Of a stretch of 64,000 nucleotides of DNA, positions 28,349-40,862 are shown in pieces. The DNA lies in assembly GCA_011754535.1 (NCBI GenBank), contig JAAQVN010000001.1:4216001-4280000 (forward strand). The letters run 5' to 3'. Below the pieces are notes generated by a model. The model saw only the letters and a list, made by a program, of their open reading frames with translations. It was not told the origin of the DNA and searched no databases. A program made the translations under genes and the position numbers. This DNA is from Enterobacter asburiae. GTDB lineage: Bacteria > Pseudomonadota > Gammaproteobacteria > Enterobacterales > Enterobacteriaceae. The number at the start of each line of letters is the position of its first letter. Position 1 is the stretch's first letter.

Positions 28349-30244
28349 TTACGCGTCACCGAAACGACGACGGCTGGTGCCTTCTTCACGGCGCGGGCCA
28401 CGGTTTTCGCGGCGTTCGCCGGAGAAACGACGACCTTCGCCACCGCGACCTTCGCTGCGGCCGCCTTCACGACGCTCGCCGCCGAAACCGCGACCACCGC
28501 CACGACGTTCACCGCCGCGGTCAGGACGTGGCTGTGCATCGCCCAACAACTGCATGTTCATCGGCTTGTTCAGGATGCGGGTGCGAGTAAAGTGCTGCAG
28601 TACTTCGCCCGGCATGCCTTTTGGCAGCTCGATGGTAGAGTGGGATGCGAACAGCTTGATGTTACCAATGTAACGGCTGCTGATGTCGCCTTCGTTAGCA
28701 ATCGCGCCAACGATGTGACGAACTTCAACGCCATCATCACGGCCCACTTCAATGCGGTACAGTTCCATATCGCCCGCGTCACGACGTTCACGACGTGGAC
28801 GGTCTTCACCGCCACGCTCTGGACGATCGCCGCGTGGACCGCGATCGTTGCGGTCGCCACGACGTTCGAAACGATCGTCACGGTCACGGAACTCGCGCTT
28901 AGGACGCATCGGTGCATCTGGTGGCACGATCAGGCTACGTTCGCCCTGAGCCATTTTCAGCAGTGCTGCTGCCAGGGTTTCCATGTCCAGCTCTTCGCCT
29001 TCAGCGGTAGGCTGGATCTGCGACAGCAGCGCACGGTACTGATCCAGATCGCTGCTTTCCAGCTGCTGCTGGACTTTTGCGGCGAATTTTTCCAGACGGC
29101 GTTTGCCCAGCAGGTCTGCGTTTGGCAGGTCTGCTTCTGGAATGGTCAGCTTCATGGTGCGTTCAATGTTGCGCAGCAGACGACGCTCGCGGTTCTCAAC
29201 GAACAGCAGCGCACGGCCAGCACGACCCGCACGACCGGTACGACCGATACGGTGAACGTAAGACTCGGAATCCATCGGAATGTCGTAGTTTACAACCAGG
29301 CTGATACGCTCAACGTCCAGACCACGTGCTGCCACGTCGGTTGCAATCAGGATATCCAGACGACCGTCTTTCAGACGCTCCAGCGTCTGCTCACGCAGGG
29401 CCTGGTTCATGTCGCCGTTCAGCGCTGCGCTGTTATAGCCGCTACGCTCCAGGGCTTCAGCCACTTCCAGGGTCGCGTTTTTGGTACGCACGAAGATAAT
29501 CGCCGCATCAAAATCTTCCGCTTCCAGGAAACGCACCAGCGCTTCGTTTTTACGCATGCCGTAGACAGACCAGTAGCTCTGGCTGATGTCCGGGCGAGTG
29601 GTCACGCTGGACTGAATACGCACTTCCTGCGGCTCTTTCATGAAGCGGCGGGTAATGCGACGGATCGCTTCTGGCATGGTTGCAGAGAACAGAGCGGTCT
29701 GGTGACCTTCCGGGATCTGCGCCATGATGGTTTCTACGTCTTCGATGAAGCCCATACGCAGCATTTCATCTGCTTCATCCAGTACCAGGCCGCTCAGTTT
29801 AGAGAGGTCCAGAGTACCGCGCTTCAGGTGATCCAGCAGACGGCCCGGCGTACCGACGACAATCTGTGGGCCCTGGCGCAGGGCGCGTAACTGCACGTCA
29901 TAACGCTGGCCGCCGTACAGGGCTACCACGTTTACGCCGCGCATATGTTTAGAGAATTCCGTCATTGCTTCAGCAACCTGAACAGCCAGTTCACGGGTTG
30001 GAGCCAGGACGAGGATCTGCGGTGCACGCAGGTCCGGATCGATGTTGTTCAGCAGCGGCAGCGAGAACGCTGCGGTTTTACCGCTACCAGTCTGGGCCAT
30101 GCCCAGCACGTCACGACCAGAGAGCAGATGCGGGATACATTCTGCCTGGATCGGAGATGGTTTTTCGTAACCCAGATCGTTAAGGGCTTCAAGGATAGGA
30201 GCCTTCAGGCCCAGATCTGCAAAAGTGGTTTCGAATTCAGCCAT
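28349..30244 (-). CDS. deaD: ATP-dependent DEAD-box RNA helicase, cold-shock type
   Basis: DeaD/CsdA (631 aa) unwinds RNA in 50S ribosome assembly and in cold-shock mRNA decay with RNase E. The motifs, in order, are the Q motif, [26 protein letters not shown] and [10 protein letters not shown]. Next come a dimerisation region, an RNA-binding domain ([27 protein letters not shown]) and a basic Arg/Gly-rich tail from about 575. ATG 30244 (MAEFETTF) matches E. coli; a start 8 codons earlier is not needed. The start codon lies within the end of yrbN. Cold-shock control is expected but not visible as a defined site. Confidence 0.97.
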   Translation of the reverse strand: MAEFETTFADLGLKAPILEALNDLGYEKPSPIQAECIPHLLSGRDVLGMAQTGSGKTAAFSLPLLNNIDPDLRAPQILVLAPTRELAVQVAEAMTEFSKHMRGVNVVALYGGQRYDVQLRALRQGPQIVVGTPGRLLDHLKRGTLDLSKLSGLVLDEADEMLRMGFIEDVETIMAQIPEGHQTALFSATMPEAIRRITRRFMKEPQEVRIQSSVTTRPDISQSYWSVYGMRKNEALVRFLEAEDFDAAIIFVRTKNATLEVAEALERSGYNSAALNGDMNQALREQTLERLKDGRLDILIATDVAARGLDVERISLVVNYDIPMDSESYVHRIGRTGRAGRAGRALLFVENRERRLLRNIERTMKLTIPEADLPNADLLGKRRLEKFAAKVQQQLESSDLDQYRALLSQIQPTAEGEELDMETLAAALLKMAQGERSLIVPPDAPMRPKREFRDRDDRFERRGDRNDRGPRGDRPERGGEDRPRRERRDAGDMELYRIEVGRDDGVEVRHIVGAIANEGDISSRYIGNIKLFASHSTIELPKGMPGEVLQHFTRTRILNKPMNMQLLGDAQPRPDRGGERRGGGRGFGGERREGGRSEGRGGEGRRFSGERRENRGPRREEGTSRRRFGDA

Positions 30245-30317
30245 GTAGTACGAGTGCCTCAATGTCAATGGCGGCCAGTCTACTTAGCTCATCGTGAAAA
30301 TGATTAGCAATTTTCAT
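30237..30317 (-). CDS. yrbN: Small leader peptide YrbN overlapping deaD
   Basis: A 26-codon frame (begins [18 protein letters not shown], ends HG, stop TGA) matches the E. coli small protein YrbN. Its ATG is preceded by a purine-poor site. Its last codons overlap the deaD start by 8 bp: the deaD ATG reads through the CAT and GGC codons, and TGA follows within deaD. This suggests translational coupling between the peptide and deaD. It is easily missed because of its size. No function for the peptide itself is known to me. Confidence 0.85.
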   Translation of the reverse strand: MKIANHFHDELSRLAAIDIEALVLHG

Positions 30318-30424
30318 TGAAAAGTGTGAACCGGCTCAAAGTAGGTGTATTGACGAACAACAACGCCCTCACCAGTGAAGGTGATGGCAATCAAAAGATT
30401 ACGGGCTGATGTTTATGTCGTCAG

Positions 30425-31309
30425 CTATTGCTGGTCCGATTCTGCCAGGTCGTCTTGCTCCTGGCCCAAGAGCGATAATTCCAACAATGCATAACGGTGC
30501 TCAACGAAGTTATGTACGTTGTTAGCAACCGCTAATTTGAACAGTGCCGTAGCGCTGTCCATATCCCCCAGACTTAGGTAGTACTTACCTAAATAGAAGT
30601 TGGTTTCACTGAGATGCTCAGCGAGCGAGGTGTTATCCGTTGCGTCCGCCTTGAGGCGTTCCATCAGCGTTGCTTCGCTAATGTTGCCCAGGTAGAACTC
30701 GACAATGTTCCATCCCCACTGTTCCTTATCCGATTTATCGAAGCGCTGTTTCAGGGCTTCTTTTGCCTGCTTCTCATCGAGCTTCCGCTCAACGATGTAA
30801 AGCCACAGGCTACGGAAAGGATCATTAGGATCGTCTTGATAAAACGCCAGCAGATCATCTTGCGCTAACTTATCACGACCGCCGTAATATAATGCGATAC
30901 CGCGATTCAAGTGCGCGTAGTTGTAAGTTGGATCAAGCTCAAGTACAGAATCAAACGCTTCATAGGCAGCATCAAAATTGCCTGCCTGCGTTAAATAAAT
31001 GCCTAAGTAATTGAATACTTCAGGCATATCAGGTCGGATAGCCAGCGCTTGTGAAAAATCATTTCGCGCTAATGCCCTCAGACCGAGACTATCATACAAC
31101 ACTCCGCGCTCATATAAAAGCTGTGCGCGTTCGTCATCGGTTAAAGCCCGACTGGCAAGTATTTGTTCCATGCGTGCCAGAATCACTTCCTGTTGCAAAG
31201 TCGGTTGCAATGGCACTGCGAGGACTTCGCTCTTACGCCAGGCAGAGTTGCTGCATCCTGCCAGCGTTAAAGCTGTCGCAACGAAACACCAGCGCAAAAA
31301 AGGCTTCAT
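30425..31309 (-). CDS. nlpI: Lipoprotein NlpI, TPR adaptor
   Basis: NlpI (294 aa) is an outer-membrane lipoprotein whose TPR repeats scaffold peptidoglycan hydrolases and deliver MepS to the protease Prc. The lipobox LTLAGC gives lipidated Cys19. TPR-like helices run from about residue 60 to 170 ([54 protein letters not shown]). ATG 31309 (MKPFLRWCF) yields the correct signal peptide. It lies 108 bp after pnp on the same strand, an arrangement known to give partial co-transcription in E. coli. Confidence 0.96.
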   Translation of the reverse strand: MKPFLRWCFVATALTLAGCSNSAWRKSEVLAVPLQPTLQQEVILARMEQILASRALTDDERAQLLYERGVLYDSLGLRALARNDFSQALAIRPDMPEVFNYLGIYLTQAGNFDAAYEAFDSVLELDPTYNYAHLNRGIALYYGGRDKLAQDDLLAFYQDDPNDPFRSLWLYIVERKLDEKQAKEALKQRFDKSDKEQWGWNIVEFYLGNISEATLMERLKADATDNTSLAEHLSETNFYLGKYYLSLGDMDSATALFKLAVANNVHNFVEHRYALLELSLLGQEQDDLAESDQQ

Positions 31310-31386
31310 TTCCCACTCCCGAAGACAACTATTGGATGAACGTCCTGTCCCCCGGCGGCTTAACAAGGCGTCCTGCCTGATAACAG

Positions 31387-31407
31387 GCCCTCCGCGAAGC
31401 GGAGGGC
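31387..31407 (-). terminator. Hairpin in the pnp-nlpI gap
   Basis: GCCCTCCGC-TTC-GCGGAGGGC on the minus strand is a very stable stem but has no T-tract afterwards. It more probably protects the pnp 3' end or acts as a partial terminator, allowing some read-through into nlpI. Confidence 0.5.
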
Positions 31408-31417
31408 AAATGGCAAC

Positions 31418-33556
31418 TTACTCGCCTTGCTGTTCAGCAGCCGGAGCTTCCGGCGCCGCAGCAGGCTGAGACTGCTCGGTTGCTTCTTTAATGCTCAGAC
31501 GGATACGGCCCTGGCGGTCAACTTCCAGAACTTTAACCGGTACTTCCTGTCCCATCTGCAGGTAATCGGTCACTTTCTCAACGCGCTTGTCAGCGATCTG
31601 AGAGATGTGAACCAGACCTTCTTTACCGCCACCGATGGCAACGAACGCGCCAAAGTCAACGATACGGGTCACTTTACCTGCGTAGACGCGGCCCACTTCG
31701 ATTTCTGCAGTGATTTCTTCGATGCGACGGATCGCGAATTTCGCTTTCTCGCCGTCGGTTGCTGCGATCTTCACAGTACCGTCGTCTTCGATTTCGATGG
31801 TGGTGCCCGTCTCTTCGGTCAGCGCACGGATTACGGAACCGCCCTTACCGATAACATCTTTGATCTTGTCTGGATTGATCTTGATGGTGTGAATACGCGG
31901 AGCGAATTCAGAGATATCACCGCGTGGCGCGTTGATAGCCTGTTCCATCACGCCCAGGATGTGCAGACGCGCACCTTTAGCCTGGTTCAGAGCAACCTGC
32001 ATGATCTCTTTGGTGATACCTTCAATTTTGATATCCATCTGCAGCGCAGAGATACCGTCGCGGGAACCCGCCACTTTGAAGTCCATATCGCCCAGGTGGT
32101 CTTCGTCACCCAGAATGTCAGACAGAACAACGAAGTTGTCGCCTTCTTTCACCAGGCCCATTGCGATACCCGCAACGGCGGCTTTGATTGGCACGCCTGC
32201 ATCCATCAGCGCCAGAGAGGCACCACACACGGAAGCCATGGAAGAAGAACCGTTGGATTCGGTGATTTCAGACACCACACGTACGGTGTACGGGAATTTG
32301 TCTGCTTCTGGCATTACTGCCAGCACGCCGCGCTTCGCCAGACGACCGTGACCAATTTCACGACGCTTCGGCGAGCCAACCATACCGGTTTCGCCTACGG
32401 AGTACGGAGGGAAGTTGTAGTGGAACAGGAAGCTGTCAGTGCGCTCGCCCATCAGTTCGTCGATGATCTGCGCGTCACGTGCGGTACCCAGGGTCGCGGT
32501 TACCAGCGCCTGCGTTTCACCACGGGTGAACAGCGCGGAACCGTGAGTACGTGGCAGTACGCCAGTACGCACGTCCAGACCACGGATCATGTCTTTTTCA
32601 CGGCCATCGATACGCGGCTCGCCTGCCAGTACGCGGCTACGAACAACGTTTTTCTCGATAGCGTGCAGAATTTCGCTCAGCTCGTTAGCGTCCAGCGTTT
32701 CGTCTTCAGCGATCAGGGTGGCGATGGTTTCGTCTTTGATCGCGTCAACCTGAGCATAACGCTCCTGTTTGTCGGTGATGCGGTAAGCGTCACTCAGACG
32801 AGATTCTGCCAGTGCCGCAACGCGTGCGTTCAGCGCGTCGTTTGCCGCTTCTGGCTGCCAGTCCCAACGTGGTTTACCGGCTTCTTTCACCAGGTCGTTG
32901 ATGTTCTGGATAACAATCTGCTGCTGCTCGTGACCGAACACCACAGCGCCCAGCATCTGGTCTTCGCTCAGCAGTTCAGCTTCGGATTCCACCATCAGCA
33001 CAGCCGCTTCGGTACCGGCAACCACCAGGTCCAGCTTACTCTCTTTCAGCTCTTCCTGAGTTGGGTTCAGCACGTACTGGTCGTTGATGTAACCGACGCG
33101 CGCGGCACCGATTGGACCATTGAATGGAATACCAGACAGTGACAGGGCAGCGGAGGCACCGATCATGGCAACGATGTCCGGGTTAACCTGTGGGTTAACG
33201 GAAACAACGGTTGCGATAACCTGCACTTCGTTAACGAAGCCTTCCGGGAACAGCGGACGAACCGGGCGGTCAATCAGACGCGCGATCAGGGTTTCGCCTT
33301 CGCTTGGACGGCCTTCACGACGGAAGAAGCCACCCGGGATTTTACCGGCAGCGTAGGTACGCTCCTGGTAGTTAACGGTCAGGGGGAAAAAGTCCTGACC
33401 TGGTTTAGCTTTTTTCTGGCCAACAACGGTAACGAATACCGCGGTGTCATCCATGCTTACCATAACGGCAGCAGTCGCCTGACGTGCCATCATGCCGGTT
33501 TCCAGCGTCACGGTATGTTGACCGTACTGGAATTTACGAACGATCGGATTCAGCAA
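31418..33556 (-). CDS. pnp: Polynucleotide phosphorylase
   Basis: PNPase (712 aa) is a trimeric 3'-5' phosphorolytic exoribonuclease and a degradosome subunit. Two RNase PH domains (about 1-215 and 310-540) flank a helical linker. A KH domain ([24 protein letters not shown] region) and an S1 domain ([21 protein letters not shown]) follow, and the Ala/Pro tail binds RNase E. The start is TTG at 33556 with AAGGA upstream, as in E. coli. A structured leader at 33581-33684 matches the RNase III/PNPase autoregulation arrangement. Confidence 0.97.
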   Translation of the reverse strand: MLNPIVRKFQYGQHTVTLETGMMARQATAAVMVSMDDTAVFVTVVGQKKAKPGQDFFPLTVNYQERTYAAGKIPGGFFRREGRPSEGETLIARLIDRPVRPLFPEGFVNEVQVIATVVSVNPQVNPDIVAMIGASAALSLSGIPFNGPIGAARVGYINDQYVLNPTQEELKESKLDLVVAGTEAAVLMVESEAELLSEDQMLGAVVFGHEQQQIVIQNINDLVKEAGKPRWDWQPEAANDALNARVAALAESRLSDAYRITDKQERYAQVDAIKDETIATLIAEDETLDANELSEILHAIEKNVVRSRVLAGEPRIDGREKDMIRGLDVRTGVLPRTHGSALFTRGETQALVTATLGTARDAQIIDELMGERTDSFLFHYNFPPYSVGETGMVGSPKRREIGHGRLAKRGVLAVMPEADKFPYTVRVVSEITESNGSSSMASVCGASLALMDAGVPIKAAVAGIAMGLVKEGDNFVVLSDILGDEDHLGDMDFKVAGSRDGISALQMDIKIEGITKEIMQVALNQAKGARLHILGVMEQAINAPRGDISEFAPRIHTIKINPDKIKDVIGKGGSVIRALTEETGTTIEIEDDGTVKIAATDGEKAKFAIRRIEEITAEIEVGRVYAGKVTRIVDFGAFVAIGGGKEGLVHISQIADKRVEKVTDYLQMGQEVPVKVLEVDRQGRIRLSIKEATEQSQPAAAPEAPAAEQQGE

Positions 33557-33580
33557 AATTCTGTCCTTTCTTAAATGTAT

Positions 33581-33684
33581 GACAGCACACCACCGGCGTG
33601 CTGTCGATTTAACCCGACCTTCTTCGCATCCTCGCGACTAATGACAACCGACACCCCCATGGGTGAAGCCTCTCATTAGCCGCG
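33581..33684 (-). promoter_or_regulatory. pnp leader: RNase III stem and second hairpin
   Basis: Two stems lie in the untranslated leader. A long one pairs 33633-33644 with 33673-33684 (CGCGACTAATGA/TCATTAGCCGCG, 11 of 12 bases). A short perfect one pairs GACAGCAC (33581-33588) with GTGCTGTC (33598-33605). In E. coli the long stem is cut by RNase III and PNPase then destabilises its own message; the layout is the same here. Confidence 0.75.
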
Positions 33685-33784
33685 CGAACCTCTGCAATGA
33701 AGATCATTTATAGCAACAATACAATAGTTTCCATTGAATTGCTGCCGTCTGGTTGAAAAAAGGGGCCATCAGGCCCCCTTTTCT
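33605..33784 (+). ncRNA. sraG: Candidate SraG/PsrO small RNA
   Basis: E. coli and Yersinia carry an sRNA on the strand opposite pnp in the pnp-rpsO gap. Here the plus strand ends in GGGGCC-ATCA-GGCCCC followed by CTTTTCTG, a workable terminator for such an RNA. I could not fix the 5' end from sequence, and I assign the RNA by position only. Confidence 0.35.
33756..33782 (-). terminator. Terminator between rpsO and pnp
   Basis: GGGGCC/GGCCCC with a four-base loop is followed by TTTTTTTC on the minus strand. It corresponds to the known rpsO terminator that lets part of the transcripts continue into pnp. Confidence 0.85.
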
Positions 33785-33798
33785 GAAACTCGCAAGAC

Positions 33799-35172
<1,374 letters not shown>

Positions 35173-35173
<1 letters not shown>

Positions 35174-35577
35174 CAGTCCTCCTTGCTGTCGTCCGTCGGG
35201 TTAACACGACGTTCGTCGTCATGTTTCACCACGCTGGTCACCAGGTTGGACATGCGCATACCTTCAACCAGCGAGTTGTCGTAGAAGAAGGTCAGCTCTG
35301 GCACGATACGCAAGCGCATCGCTTTGCCGAGCAGAGAGCGGATAAACCCGGAGGCTTCCTGCAGTGCTTTAATGCCGTTTTTCACCGCAGCTTCGTCCTG
35401 ATCGTTCAGGAAGGTCACGAACACTTTGGCATAGGCCAGGTCACGAGACATTTCCACGCCAGAGACGGTGGTCATCATACCGATACGCGGGTCTTTAATT
35501 TCGCGTTGCAGGATGAGTGCGATCTCTTTTTGCATTTCCTGCGCCACGCGCTGTGGGCGACCAAATTCTTTCGCCAT
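35173..35577 (-). CDS. rbfA: Ribosome-binding factor A
   Basis: RbfA (134 aa) is a KH-type protein that assists late 16S rRNA maturation and is needed at low temperature. [27 protein letters not shown] opens the protein, and [23 protein letters not shown] is the core. I chose ATG 35577, the conserved start. An infB-proximal terminator lies just upstream, so its expression depends on read-through or its own promoter. Confidence 0.97.
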
Positions 35578-35593
35578 AATAAATTCTCCAGAC

Positions 35594-35618
35594 AAAAAAG
35601 GGGCTAAAAGCCCCTTTT
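35594..35618 (-). terminator. Intrinsic terminator between infB and rbfA
   Basis: On the minus strand AAGGGGC-TTTTA-GCCCC is followed by six Ts. It would cut rbfA-truB expression relative to nusA-infB unless antitermination or NusA modulates it. Confidence 0.8.
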
Positions 35619-35627
35619 AAAATTATT

Positions 35628-35653
35628 GCCGGGTGGCACGAGGCAATCCCGGC
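35628..35653. repeat. REP-like palindrome
   Basis: GCCGGG (35628-35633) pairs with CCCGGC (35648-35653) in the infB-rbfA gap, next to the terminator. It may protect the upstream infB message. Confidence 0.6.
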
Positions 35654-35679
35654 CTACATATGGACTGATCCCGACGGGA

Positions 35680-38367
35680 TTAGTCGATGCTGCGTTGGAT
35701 CTCGATGATTTCGAACACTTCGATCATATCGCCAACGCGAACGTCGTTGTAGTTCTTCACGCCGATACCACATTCCATGCCGTTACGGACTTCGTTAACG
35801 TCATCTTTGAAGCGGCGCAGGGATTCCAGCTCGCCTTCGTAGATAACCACGTTGTCACGCAGTACGCGGATTGGGTTGTGACGTTTGATGGTACCTTCGG
35901 TAACCATACAGCCCGCGATCGCGCCGAATTTCGGTGATTTGAATACGTCACGCACTTCAGCCAGACCGATGATCTGCTGTTTCAGCTCAGGAGACAGCAT
36001 ACCGCTCATCGCCGCTTTCACTTCGTCAATCAGGTTATAGATGACGGAGTAGTAGCGCAGATCCAGGCTTTCCGCTTCGATCACGCGGCGAGCAGATGCA
36101 TCAGCACGCACGTTGAAGCCAACCAGGATGGCGTTAGATGCTGCAGCCAGGGTCGCGTCGGTTTCGGTGATACCACCTACGCCAGAACCGATGATCTTCA
36201 CTTTCACTTCGTCAGTAGACAGTTTCAGCAAGGAGTCGGAAATCGCTTCCACAGAGCCCTGAACGTCGGCTTTCAGTACAACGTTCACTTCGTGCACTTC
36301 GCCTTCGGTCATGTTCGCGAACATGTTCTCGAGTTTAGATTTCTGCTGACGAGCCAGCTTAACTTCACGGAATTTACCCTGACGATACAGAGCAACTTCA
36401 CGCGCTTTCTTCTCGTCACGCACTACGGTCACTTCGTCACCCGCAGCCGGAACACCGGACAGACCCAGGATTTCCACTGGAATGGACGGACCCGCTTCCA
36501 GCACTTCCTGGCCCAGTTCGTTACGCATCGCACGAACGCGGCCGTATTCGAAGCCACACAGAACGATGTCGCCCTTGTTCAGGGTACCTTCACGAACCAG
36601 AACGGTAGCAACCGGACCACGACCTTTATCAAGGAAGGATTCGATTACCGCGCCGCTCGCCATACCATTGCGAATCGCTTTCAGCTCCAGAACTTCAGCC
36701 TGCAGCAGGATAGCGTTCAGCAGGTCGTCAATACCGGTACCCGCTTTAGCAGATACTGGGATGAACTGCGCTTCGCCGCCCCACTCTTCCGGCATAACAC
36801 CGTACTGAGACAGTTCGTTCTTCACGCGGTCCAGATCGGCTTCTGGCTTATCGATTTTGTTGACTGCAACAACCAAAGGCACCTGCGCCGCTTTTGCGTG
36901 CTGGATAGCTTCAATGGTCTGTGGCATGACGCCATCGTCTGCTGCAACAACCAGTACAACGATATCCGTTGCCTGAGCACCACGAGCACGCATTGAGGTG
37001 AACGCTGCGTGGCCTGGGGTATCCAGGAAGGTGATCATGCCGTTTTCAGTTTCTACGTGGTAAGCACCGATGTGCTGGGTAATACCACCCGCTTCGCCGG
37101 AGGCAACCTTCGTAGAACGAATGTAGTCGAGCAGAGAGGTTTTACCGTGGTCAACGTGCCCCATGATGGTCACAACCGGTGCACGCGGTTCAGCCGCAGC
37201 GCCAGTGTCACGGTCGCTCATTACTGCTTCTTCCAGCTCGTTTTCACGACGCAGGATAACTTTGTGGCCCATCTCTTCGGCAACCAGCTGTGCGGTTTCC
37301 TGGTCGATAACCTGGTTGATGGTCGCCATTGCGCCCAGCTTCATCATCGCTTTGATGACCTGAGAGCCTTTAACCGCCATCTTGTTCGCCAGATCGCCAA
37401 CGGTGATGGTTTCACCAATCACAACGTCACGGTTAACCGCCTGAGCTGGCTTCTGGAAGCCCTGCTGCAGAGAAGAACCTTTACGCTTACCGCCTTTACC
37501 ACCACGAACCGCTGCACGTGCTTCTTCGCGATCAGCTTTAGATTCAGCGTGTTTGTTGCCTTTCTTCGCCGGACGCGCGGCTTTTGCATTACGACCACGG
37601 CCACGACCGCCTTCTACTTCACGGTCGTTATCATCTTCAGCCTGACGCGCATGCTGAGAAGTGGTCACGTGATAGTCGCTGGTATCTTCAGTCAGTTCAG
37701 CGGTATTCACGCCATTCTTCTCGTTTTCTTCTGCCATACGGCGCGCTTCTTCAGCGACGCGGCGAGCTTCTTCTTCCAGCTTACGGCGGGCTTCTTCTTC
37801 CGCTTTACGCTTCAGCTCGGCAGCTTCATTTTCACGGCGGGCTTTTTCAGCCTGGGCGGTTTTGGTCATTTCGTCTGTCTGTTGATTGCTCACTTTGTCT
37901 TTTTCCGCAGCGTCACGCTTCACTTTATCACTGGCGTCGCGTTTCGCTTTTTCTGCGGCCTCACGTTCAGCTTTTAATTCTGCTTCACGTTTGGCGGCTG
38001 CTTCCGCCTCACGCTGAGCTTGTTCTTCCGCTTCACGCTGTGCCTGCTCTTCCGCGGCAAGGCGCTCTGCCTCTTGCGGATCACGTTTTACAAAGGTGCG
38101 CGTCTTGCGGACTTCAATTTGTACCGATTTACTTTTGCCACCGGTACCAGGGATGTTTAACGTGCTGCGCGTTTTGCGCTGCAGCGTTAACTTGTCAGGC
38201 GTAGAACCGTGTTCACGGTTCAGATGCGTTAACAAGGTTTGTTTTTCTTGCGCGGTCACCGAGTCATCAGCGGACTTCGGGATCCCTGCATCAGCAAATT
38301 GCTGTACCAGGCGGTCCACGGAGGTCTGAATCTCAGCAGCCAGCGATTTTACAGTTACATCAGTCAT
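35680..38367 (-). CDS. infB: Translation initiation factor IF-2
   Basis: IF-2 (895 aa) is the GTPase that places initiator tRNA on the 30S subunit and promotes subunit joining. Residues 1-50 form the IF2N domain. A long charged Ala/Glu/Arg helix (about 95-215) follows. Next come a second N domain near 315, the G domain with P-loop GHVDHGKT (403-410), DTPGHAA and NKID, and the C-terminal fMet-tRNA domain. The internal starts that give the shorter forms in E. coli are kept: GTG at codon 159 (before SNQQ) and ATG at codon 167. Its gene lies 24 bp after nusA. Confidence 0.98.
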   Translation of the reverse strand: MTDVTVKSLAAEIQTSVDRLVQQFADAGIPKSADDSVTAQEKQTLLTHLNREHGSTPDKLTLQRKTRSTLNIPGTGGKSKSVQIEVRKTRTFVKRDPQEAERLAAEEQAQREAEEQAQREAEAAAKREAELKAEREAAEKAKRDASDKVKRDAAEKDKVSNQQTDEMTKTAQAEKARRENEAAELKRKAEEEARRKLEEEARRVAEEARRMAEENEKNGVNTAELTEDTSDYHVTTSQHARQAEDDNDREVEGGRGRGRNAKAARPAKKGNKHAESKADREEARAAVRGGKGGKRKGSSLQQGFQKPAQAVNRDVVIGETITVGDLANKMAVKGSQVIKAMMKLGAMATINQVIDQETAQLVAEEMGHKVILRRENELEEAVMSDRDTGAAAEPRAPVVTIMGHVDHGKTSLLDYIRSTKVASGEAGGITQHIGAYHVETENGMITFLDTPGHAAFTSMRARGAQATDIVVLVVAADDGVMPQTIEAIQHAKAAQVPLVVAVNKIDKPEADLDRVKNELSQYGVMPEEWGGEAQFIPVSAKAGTGIDDLLNAILLQAEVLELKAIRNGMASGAVIESFLDKGRGPVATVLVREGTLNKGDIVLCGFEYGRVRAMRNELGQEVLEAGPSIPVEILGLSGVPAAGDEVTVVRDEKKAREVALYRQGKFREVKLARQQKSKLENMFANMTEGEVHEVNVVLKADVQGSVEAISDSLLKLSTDEVKVKIIGSGVGGITETDATLAAASNAILVGFNVRADASARRVIEAESLDLRYYSVIYNLIDEVKAAMSGMLSPELKQQIIGLAEVRDVFKSPKFGAIAGCMVTEGTIKRHNPIRVLRDNVVIYEGELESLRRFKDDVNEVRNGMECGIGVKNYNDVRVGDMIEVFEIIEIQRSID

Positions 38368-38391
38368 GCTGTTCCTTCCTGCTACAGTTTA

Positions 38392-39894
38392 TTACGCTTC
38401 GTCGCCGAACCAGCAAATATTACGTGCGGCCATGATGAGTTCGCCGGCTTTCTCGTCGGTTAAACCTTCGATATCGGCCAGGTCATCAACGCCTTGCTCA
38501 GCGAGATCTTCCAGCGTACAAACACCACGGGCAGCCAGCTTGAACGCAATCGCACGATCAAGACCTTCCAGATTCAGCAGGTCATCAGCCGGCTTCTTAT
38601 CGCCAAGGCTTTCTTCCTGAGCCAGTGCCAGGGTGGTCAGTGCGTTTTTAGCGCGTTCACGCAGGGCTTCAACGGTTGGTTCATCCAGACCGTCAATTTC
38701 CAGCAGCTCTTTCATTGGCACATAGGCCAGTTCTTCCAGCGTAGAGAAACCTTCTTCTACCAGAACAGTGGCGAAGTCTTCGTCAATGTCGAGGTATTTG
38801 GTGAAGGTATCGATCGCTGCATGGGCTTCAGCCTGATGCTTAGCCTGCAGGTCATCAACGGTCATGACGTTGAGTTCCCAGCCGCTCAGCTGTGACGCCA
38901 GACGTACGTTCTGACCGTTACGGCCAATCGCCTGCGCCAGGTTGCCCGCTTCAACAGCGATATCCATGGTGTGTTTGTCTTCGTCAACAACGATAGACGC
39001 CACATCGGCCGGAGCCATTGCGTTGATCACGAACTGCGCCGGGTTGTCGTCCCACAGAACGATATCAATACGCTCGCCGCCCAGTTCAGTAGAAACCGCC
39101 TGAACGCGCGCACCGCGCATGCCGACGCAAGCCCCGACCGGATCGATACGCTTGTCGTTGGTTTTCACCGCAATTTTCGCACGGGAGCCCGGATCGCGAG
39201 CTGCTGCTTTGATCTCAATGACTTCTTCGCCGATTTCCGGCACTTCGATGCGGAACAGTTCAACCAGCATTTCTGGTTTAGAACGGGTCACGAACAGCTG
39301 CGCACCACGCGCTTCAGGGCGCACGGCGTACAGAACACCACGAATACGGTCGCCCGGGCGGAAGTTTTCACGCGGCAGCATATCTTCACGCAGGATCACG
39401 GCTTCAGCGTTACCTGGCATCCCTTCGGATTTAATTTCCAGAGAGATGTTGTCGCGGTTCACTTTCTTCACCACACCGGTGATGATTTCGCCTTCCTGAT
39501 CGCGGAACTGATCGACAACCAGCGCGCGCTCGGCTTCGCGCACTTTCTGCACGATAACCTGCTTAGCGGTCTGGGTGGTGATACGGTCGAAGGTGACAGA
39601 TTCAATCTGATCTTCAACGTAGTCACCCACGTTCAGACTTTCGTCTTCAAAACGTGCGGCTTCCAGGGTGATCTCTTTGGTCGGCTGGGTCACTTCTTCA
39701 ACGATTACCCAACGACGGAATGTATCGAAGTCACCGCTTTTACGATCGATTTCTACGCGAACATCGATCTCTTGTTCGTATTTTTTCTTGGTTGCTGTAG
39801 CCAGTGCACTTTCCAGCGCTTCGAAAATTTTCTCGCGCGGCAGTGATTTCTCGTTGGAGACGGCTTCAACAACAGCCAAAATTTCTTTGTTCAT
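38392..39894 (-). CDS. nusA: Transcription termination/antitermination factor NusA
   Basis: NusA (500 aa) binds RNA polymerase and RNA, affecting pausing, intrinsic termination and rRNA antitermination. An N-terminal polymerase-binding domain (1-130) is followed by S1 (about 135-200) and two KH domains (about 230-345; [22 protein letters not shown]). Two acidic repeats end the protein and contact the alpha subunit C-terminal domain ([39 protein letters not shown]). It lies 28 bp after rimP. Confidence 0.98.
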   Translation of the reverse strand: MNKEILAVVEAVSNEKSLPREKIFEALESALATATKKKYEQEIDVRVEIDRKSGDFDTFRRWVIVEEVTQPTKEITLEAARFEDESLNVGDYVEDQIESVTFDRITTQTAKQVIVQKVREAERALVVDQFRDQEGEIITGVVKKVNRDNISLEIKSEGMPGNAEAVILREDMLPRENFRPGDRIRGVLYAVRPEARGAQLFVTRSKPEMLVELFRIEVPEIGEEVIEIKAAARDPGSRAKIAVKTNDKRIDPVGACVGMRGARVQAVSTELGGERIDIVLWDDNPAQFVINAMAPADVASIVVDEDKHTMDIAVEAGNLAQAIGRNGQNVRLASQLSGWELNVMTVDDLQAKHQAEAHAAIDTFTKYLDIDEDFATVLVEEGFSTLEELAYVPMKELLEIDGLDEPTVEALRERAKNALTTLALAQEESLGDKKPADDLLNLEGLDRAIAFKLAARGVCTLEDLAEQGVDDLADIEGLTDEKAGELIMAARNICWFGDEA

Positions 39895-39922
39895 CGCGGG
39901 CTTTTCACCTCAATCCAGACTG

Positions 39923-40375
39923 TTAAAAGTGGGGAACCAGGTTCGCCTTCTGGATATTACTCAGCGCGAACACTTCATCTTTGCCTTCGACTGTCACCGT
40001 GATCATTTCACCATCAACGGCTTTGATAATTCCCTGCCATTTACGGCGGTTCTGTACGGCCATACGCAGAACGAGAGCCACTTCTTCACCGGTAAAGCGC
40101 ACATAGTGCTCGGCCGTGAACATCGGGCGATCCAGGCCAGGTGAGGAAACTTCCAGGTTGTACGCAACGGTAATTGGGTCTTCAACATCAAGAACCGCAC
40201 TCACCTGGTGGCTGACATCAGCACAATCATCAACATTGATGCCATCTTCACTATCAATATAGATGCGCAGCGTCGATGTACGGCCGCGAACGAATTCGAT
40301 GCCGACCAGTTCGTAGCCCAGTGCTTCGACCGGTGCAGTAATCATCTCTGTTAATTTTTGCTCTAATGTGGACAA
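39923..40375 (-). CDS. rimP: Ribosome maturation factor RimP
   Basis: RimP (150 aa) assists 30S assembly. It shows [27 protein letters not shown] and the SSPGLDRP loop. No ATG is available: TTG (40387), GTG (40381) and TTG (40375) occur in frame within 15 bp. I chose TTG 40375, which has GGGGGTGGG directly upstream and gives the same length and start (STLEQ) as E. coli. Two terminator-like hairpins lie between metY and this gene. Confidence 0.95.
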   Translation of the reverse strand: MSTLEQKLTEMITAPVEALGYELVGIEFVRGRTSTLRIYIDSEDGINVDDCADVSHQVSAVLDVEDPITVAYNLEVSSPGLDRPMFTAEHYVRFTGEEVALVLRMAVQNRRKWQGIIKAVDGEMITVTVEGKDEVFALSNIQKANLVPHF

Positions 40376-40392
40376 GCCCACCCCCAAGACAT

Positions 40393-40413
40393 AAAAAAAG
40401 GGCGTAAAGCCCA
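40393..40413 (-). terminator. Weak terminator just upstream of rimP
   Basis: GGGC-TTTAC-GCCC on the minus strand is followed by TTTTTTT, 18 bp before the rimP start. The stem is only four pairs long, so termination is probably partial. Confidence 0.5.
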
Positions 40414-40434
40414 GTTATTCTGTAGTCAGATAAC

Positions 40435-40457
40435 AAAAAACCCCGATAAATCGGGGC
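40435..40457 (-). terminator. Terminator after metY
   Basis: GCCCCGA-TTTA-TCGGGG on the minus strand is followed by TTTTTTG. It lies between the tRNA and rimP and with the second hairpin forms a tandem pair. Confidence 0.85.
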
Positions 40458-40582
40458 TTTAGATAACTGAACCCTATAGCCACAACTGTGGCCTGGAGCA
40501 CTCTCCGAAAGAATTTTTTCAAATCCAGCTACGAAGGCTCTAAGTCTTCACAGTATATTTGAAAAAGAACTTTATGGGAAAG

Positions 40583-40659
<77 letters not shown>

Positions 40660-40750
40660 CCTGAAACGTGGCAAATTCTACGCGTTTTGGACAGAATTTG
40701 CAAATAATGCTGGGATTTGGTACCGAAGACGGGACGTAAAATCGGCGTTT

Positions 40751-40780
40751 AGTATATTGATAGTTGCCCCCACCTGTCAA
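40751..40780 (-). promoter_or_regulatory. sigma-70 promoter of the metY-rimP-nusA-infB operon
   Basis: On the minus strand TTGACA (40775-40780) and TATACT (40751-40756) are separated by 18 bp, ending about 90 bp before the tRNA. This near-consensus promoter is in the expected place for the operon. Confidence 0.85.
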
Positions 40781-40862
40781 GGCGACTTCCGCCAGACAGA
40801 ACAGACCAAAATTTTTACAAAAAACGCACGAGTCTCTTCCGGTATTCGATAAAAGATGATTA

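Noticed and set aside
28592..29890. 432-codon plus-strand open frame opposite deaD
   Set aside because: It is the complement of a highly conserved helicase gene with strong codon bias; the translated product is rich in Phe, Thr, His and Gln as expected of an antisense shadow, with no domain and no ribosome-binding site.
31427..33142. 571-codon plus-strand open frame opposite pnp
   Set aside because: Same reasoning: it exists because pnp lacks certain codons on the coding strand. Composition is unnatural and there is no family resemblance.
37850..38100. Tandem repeat or expansion in infB
   Set aside because: The Ala/Glu/Arg-rich repeats are the normal charged helical linker of enterobacterial IF-2.
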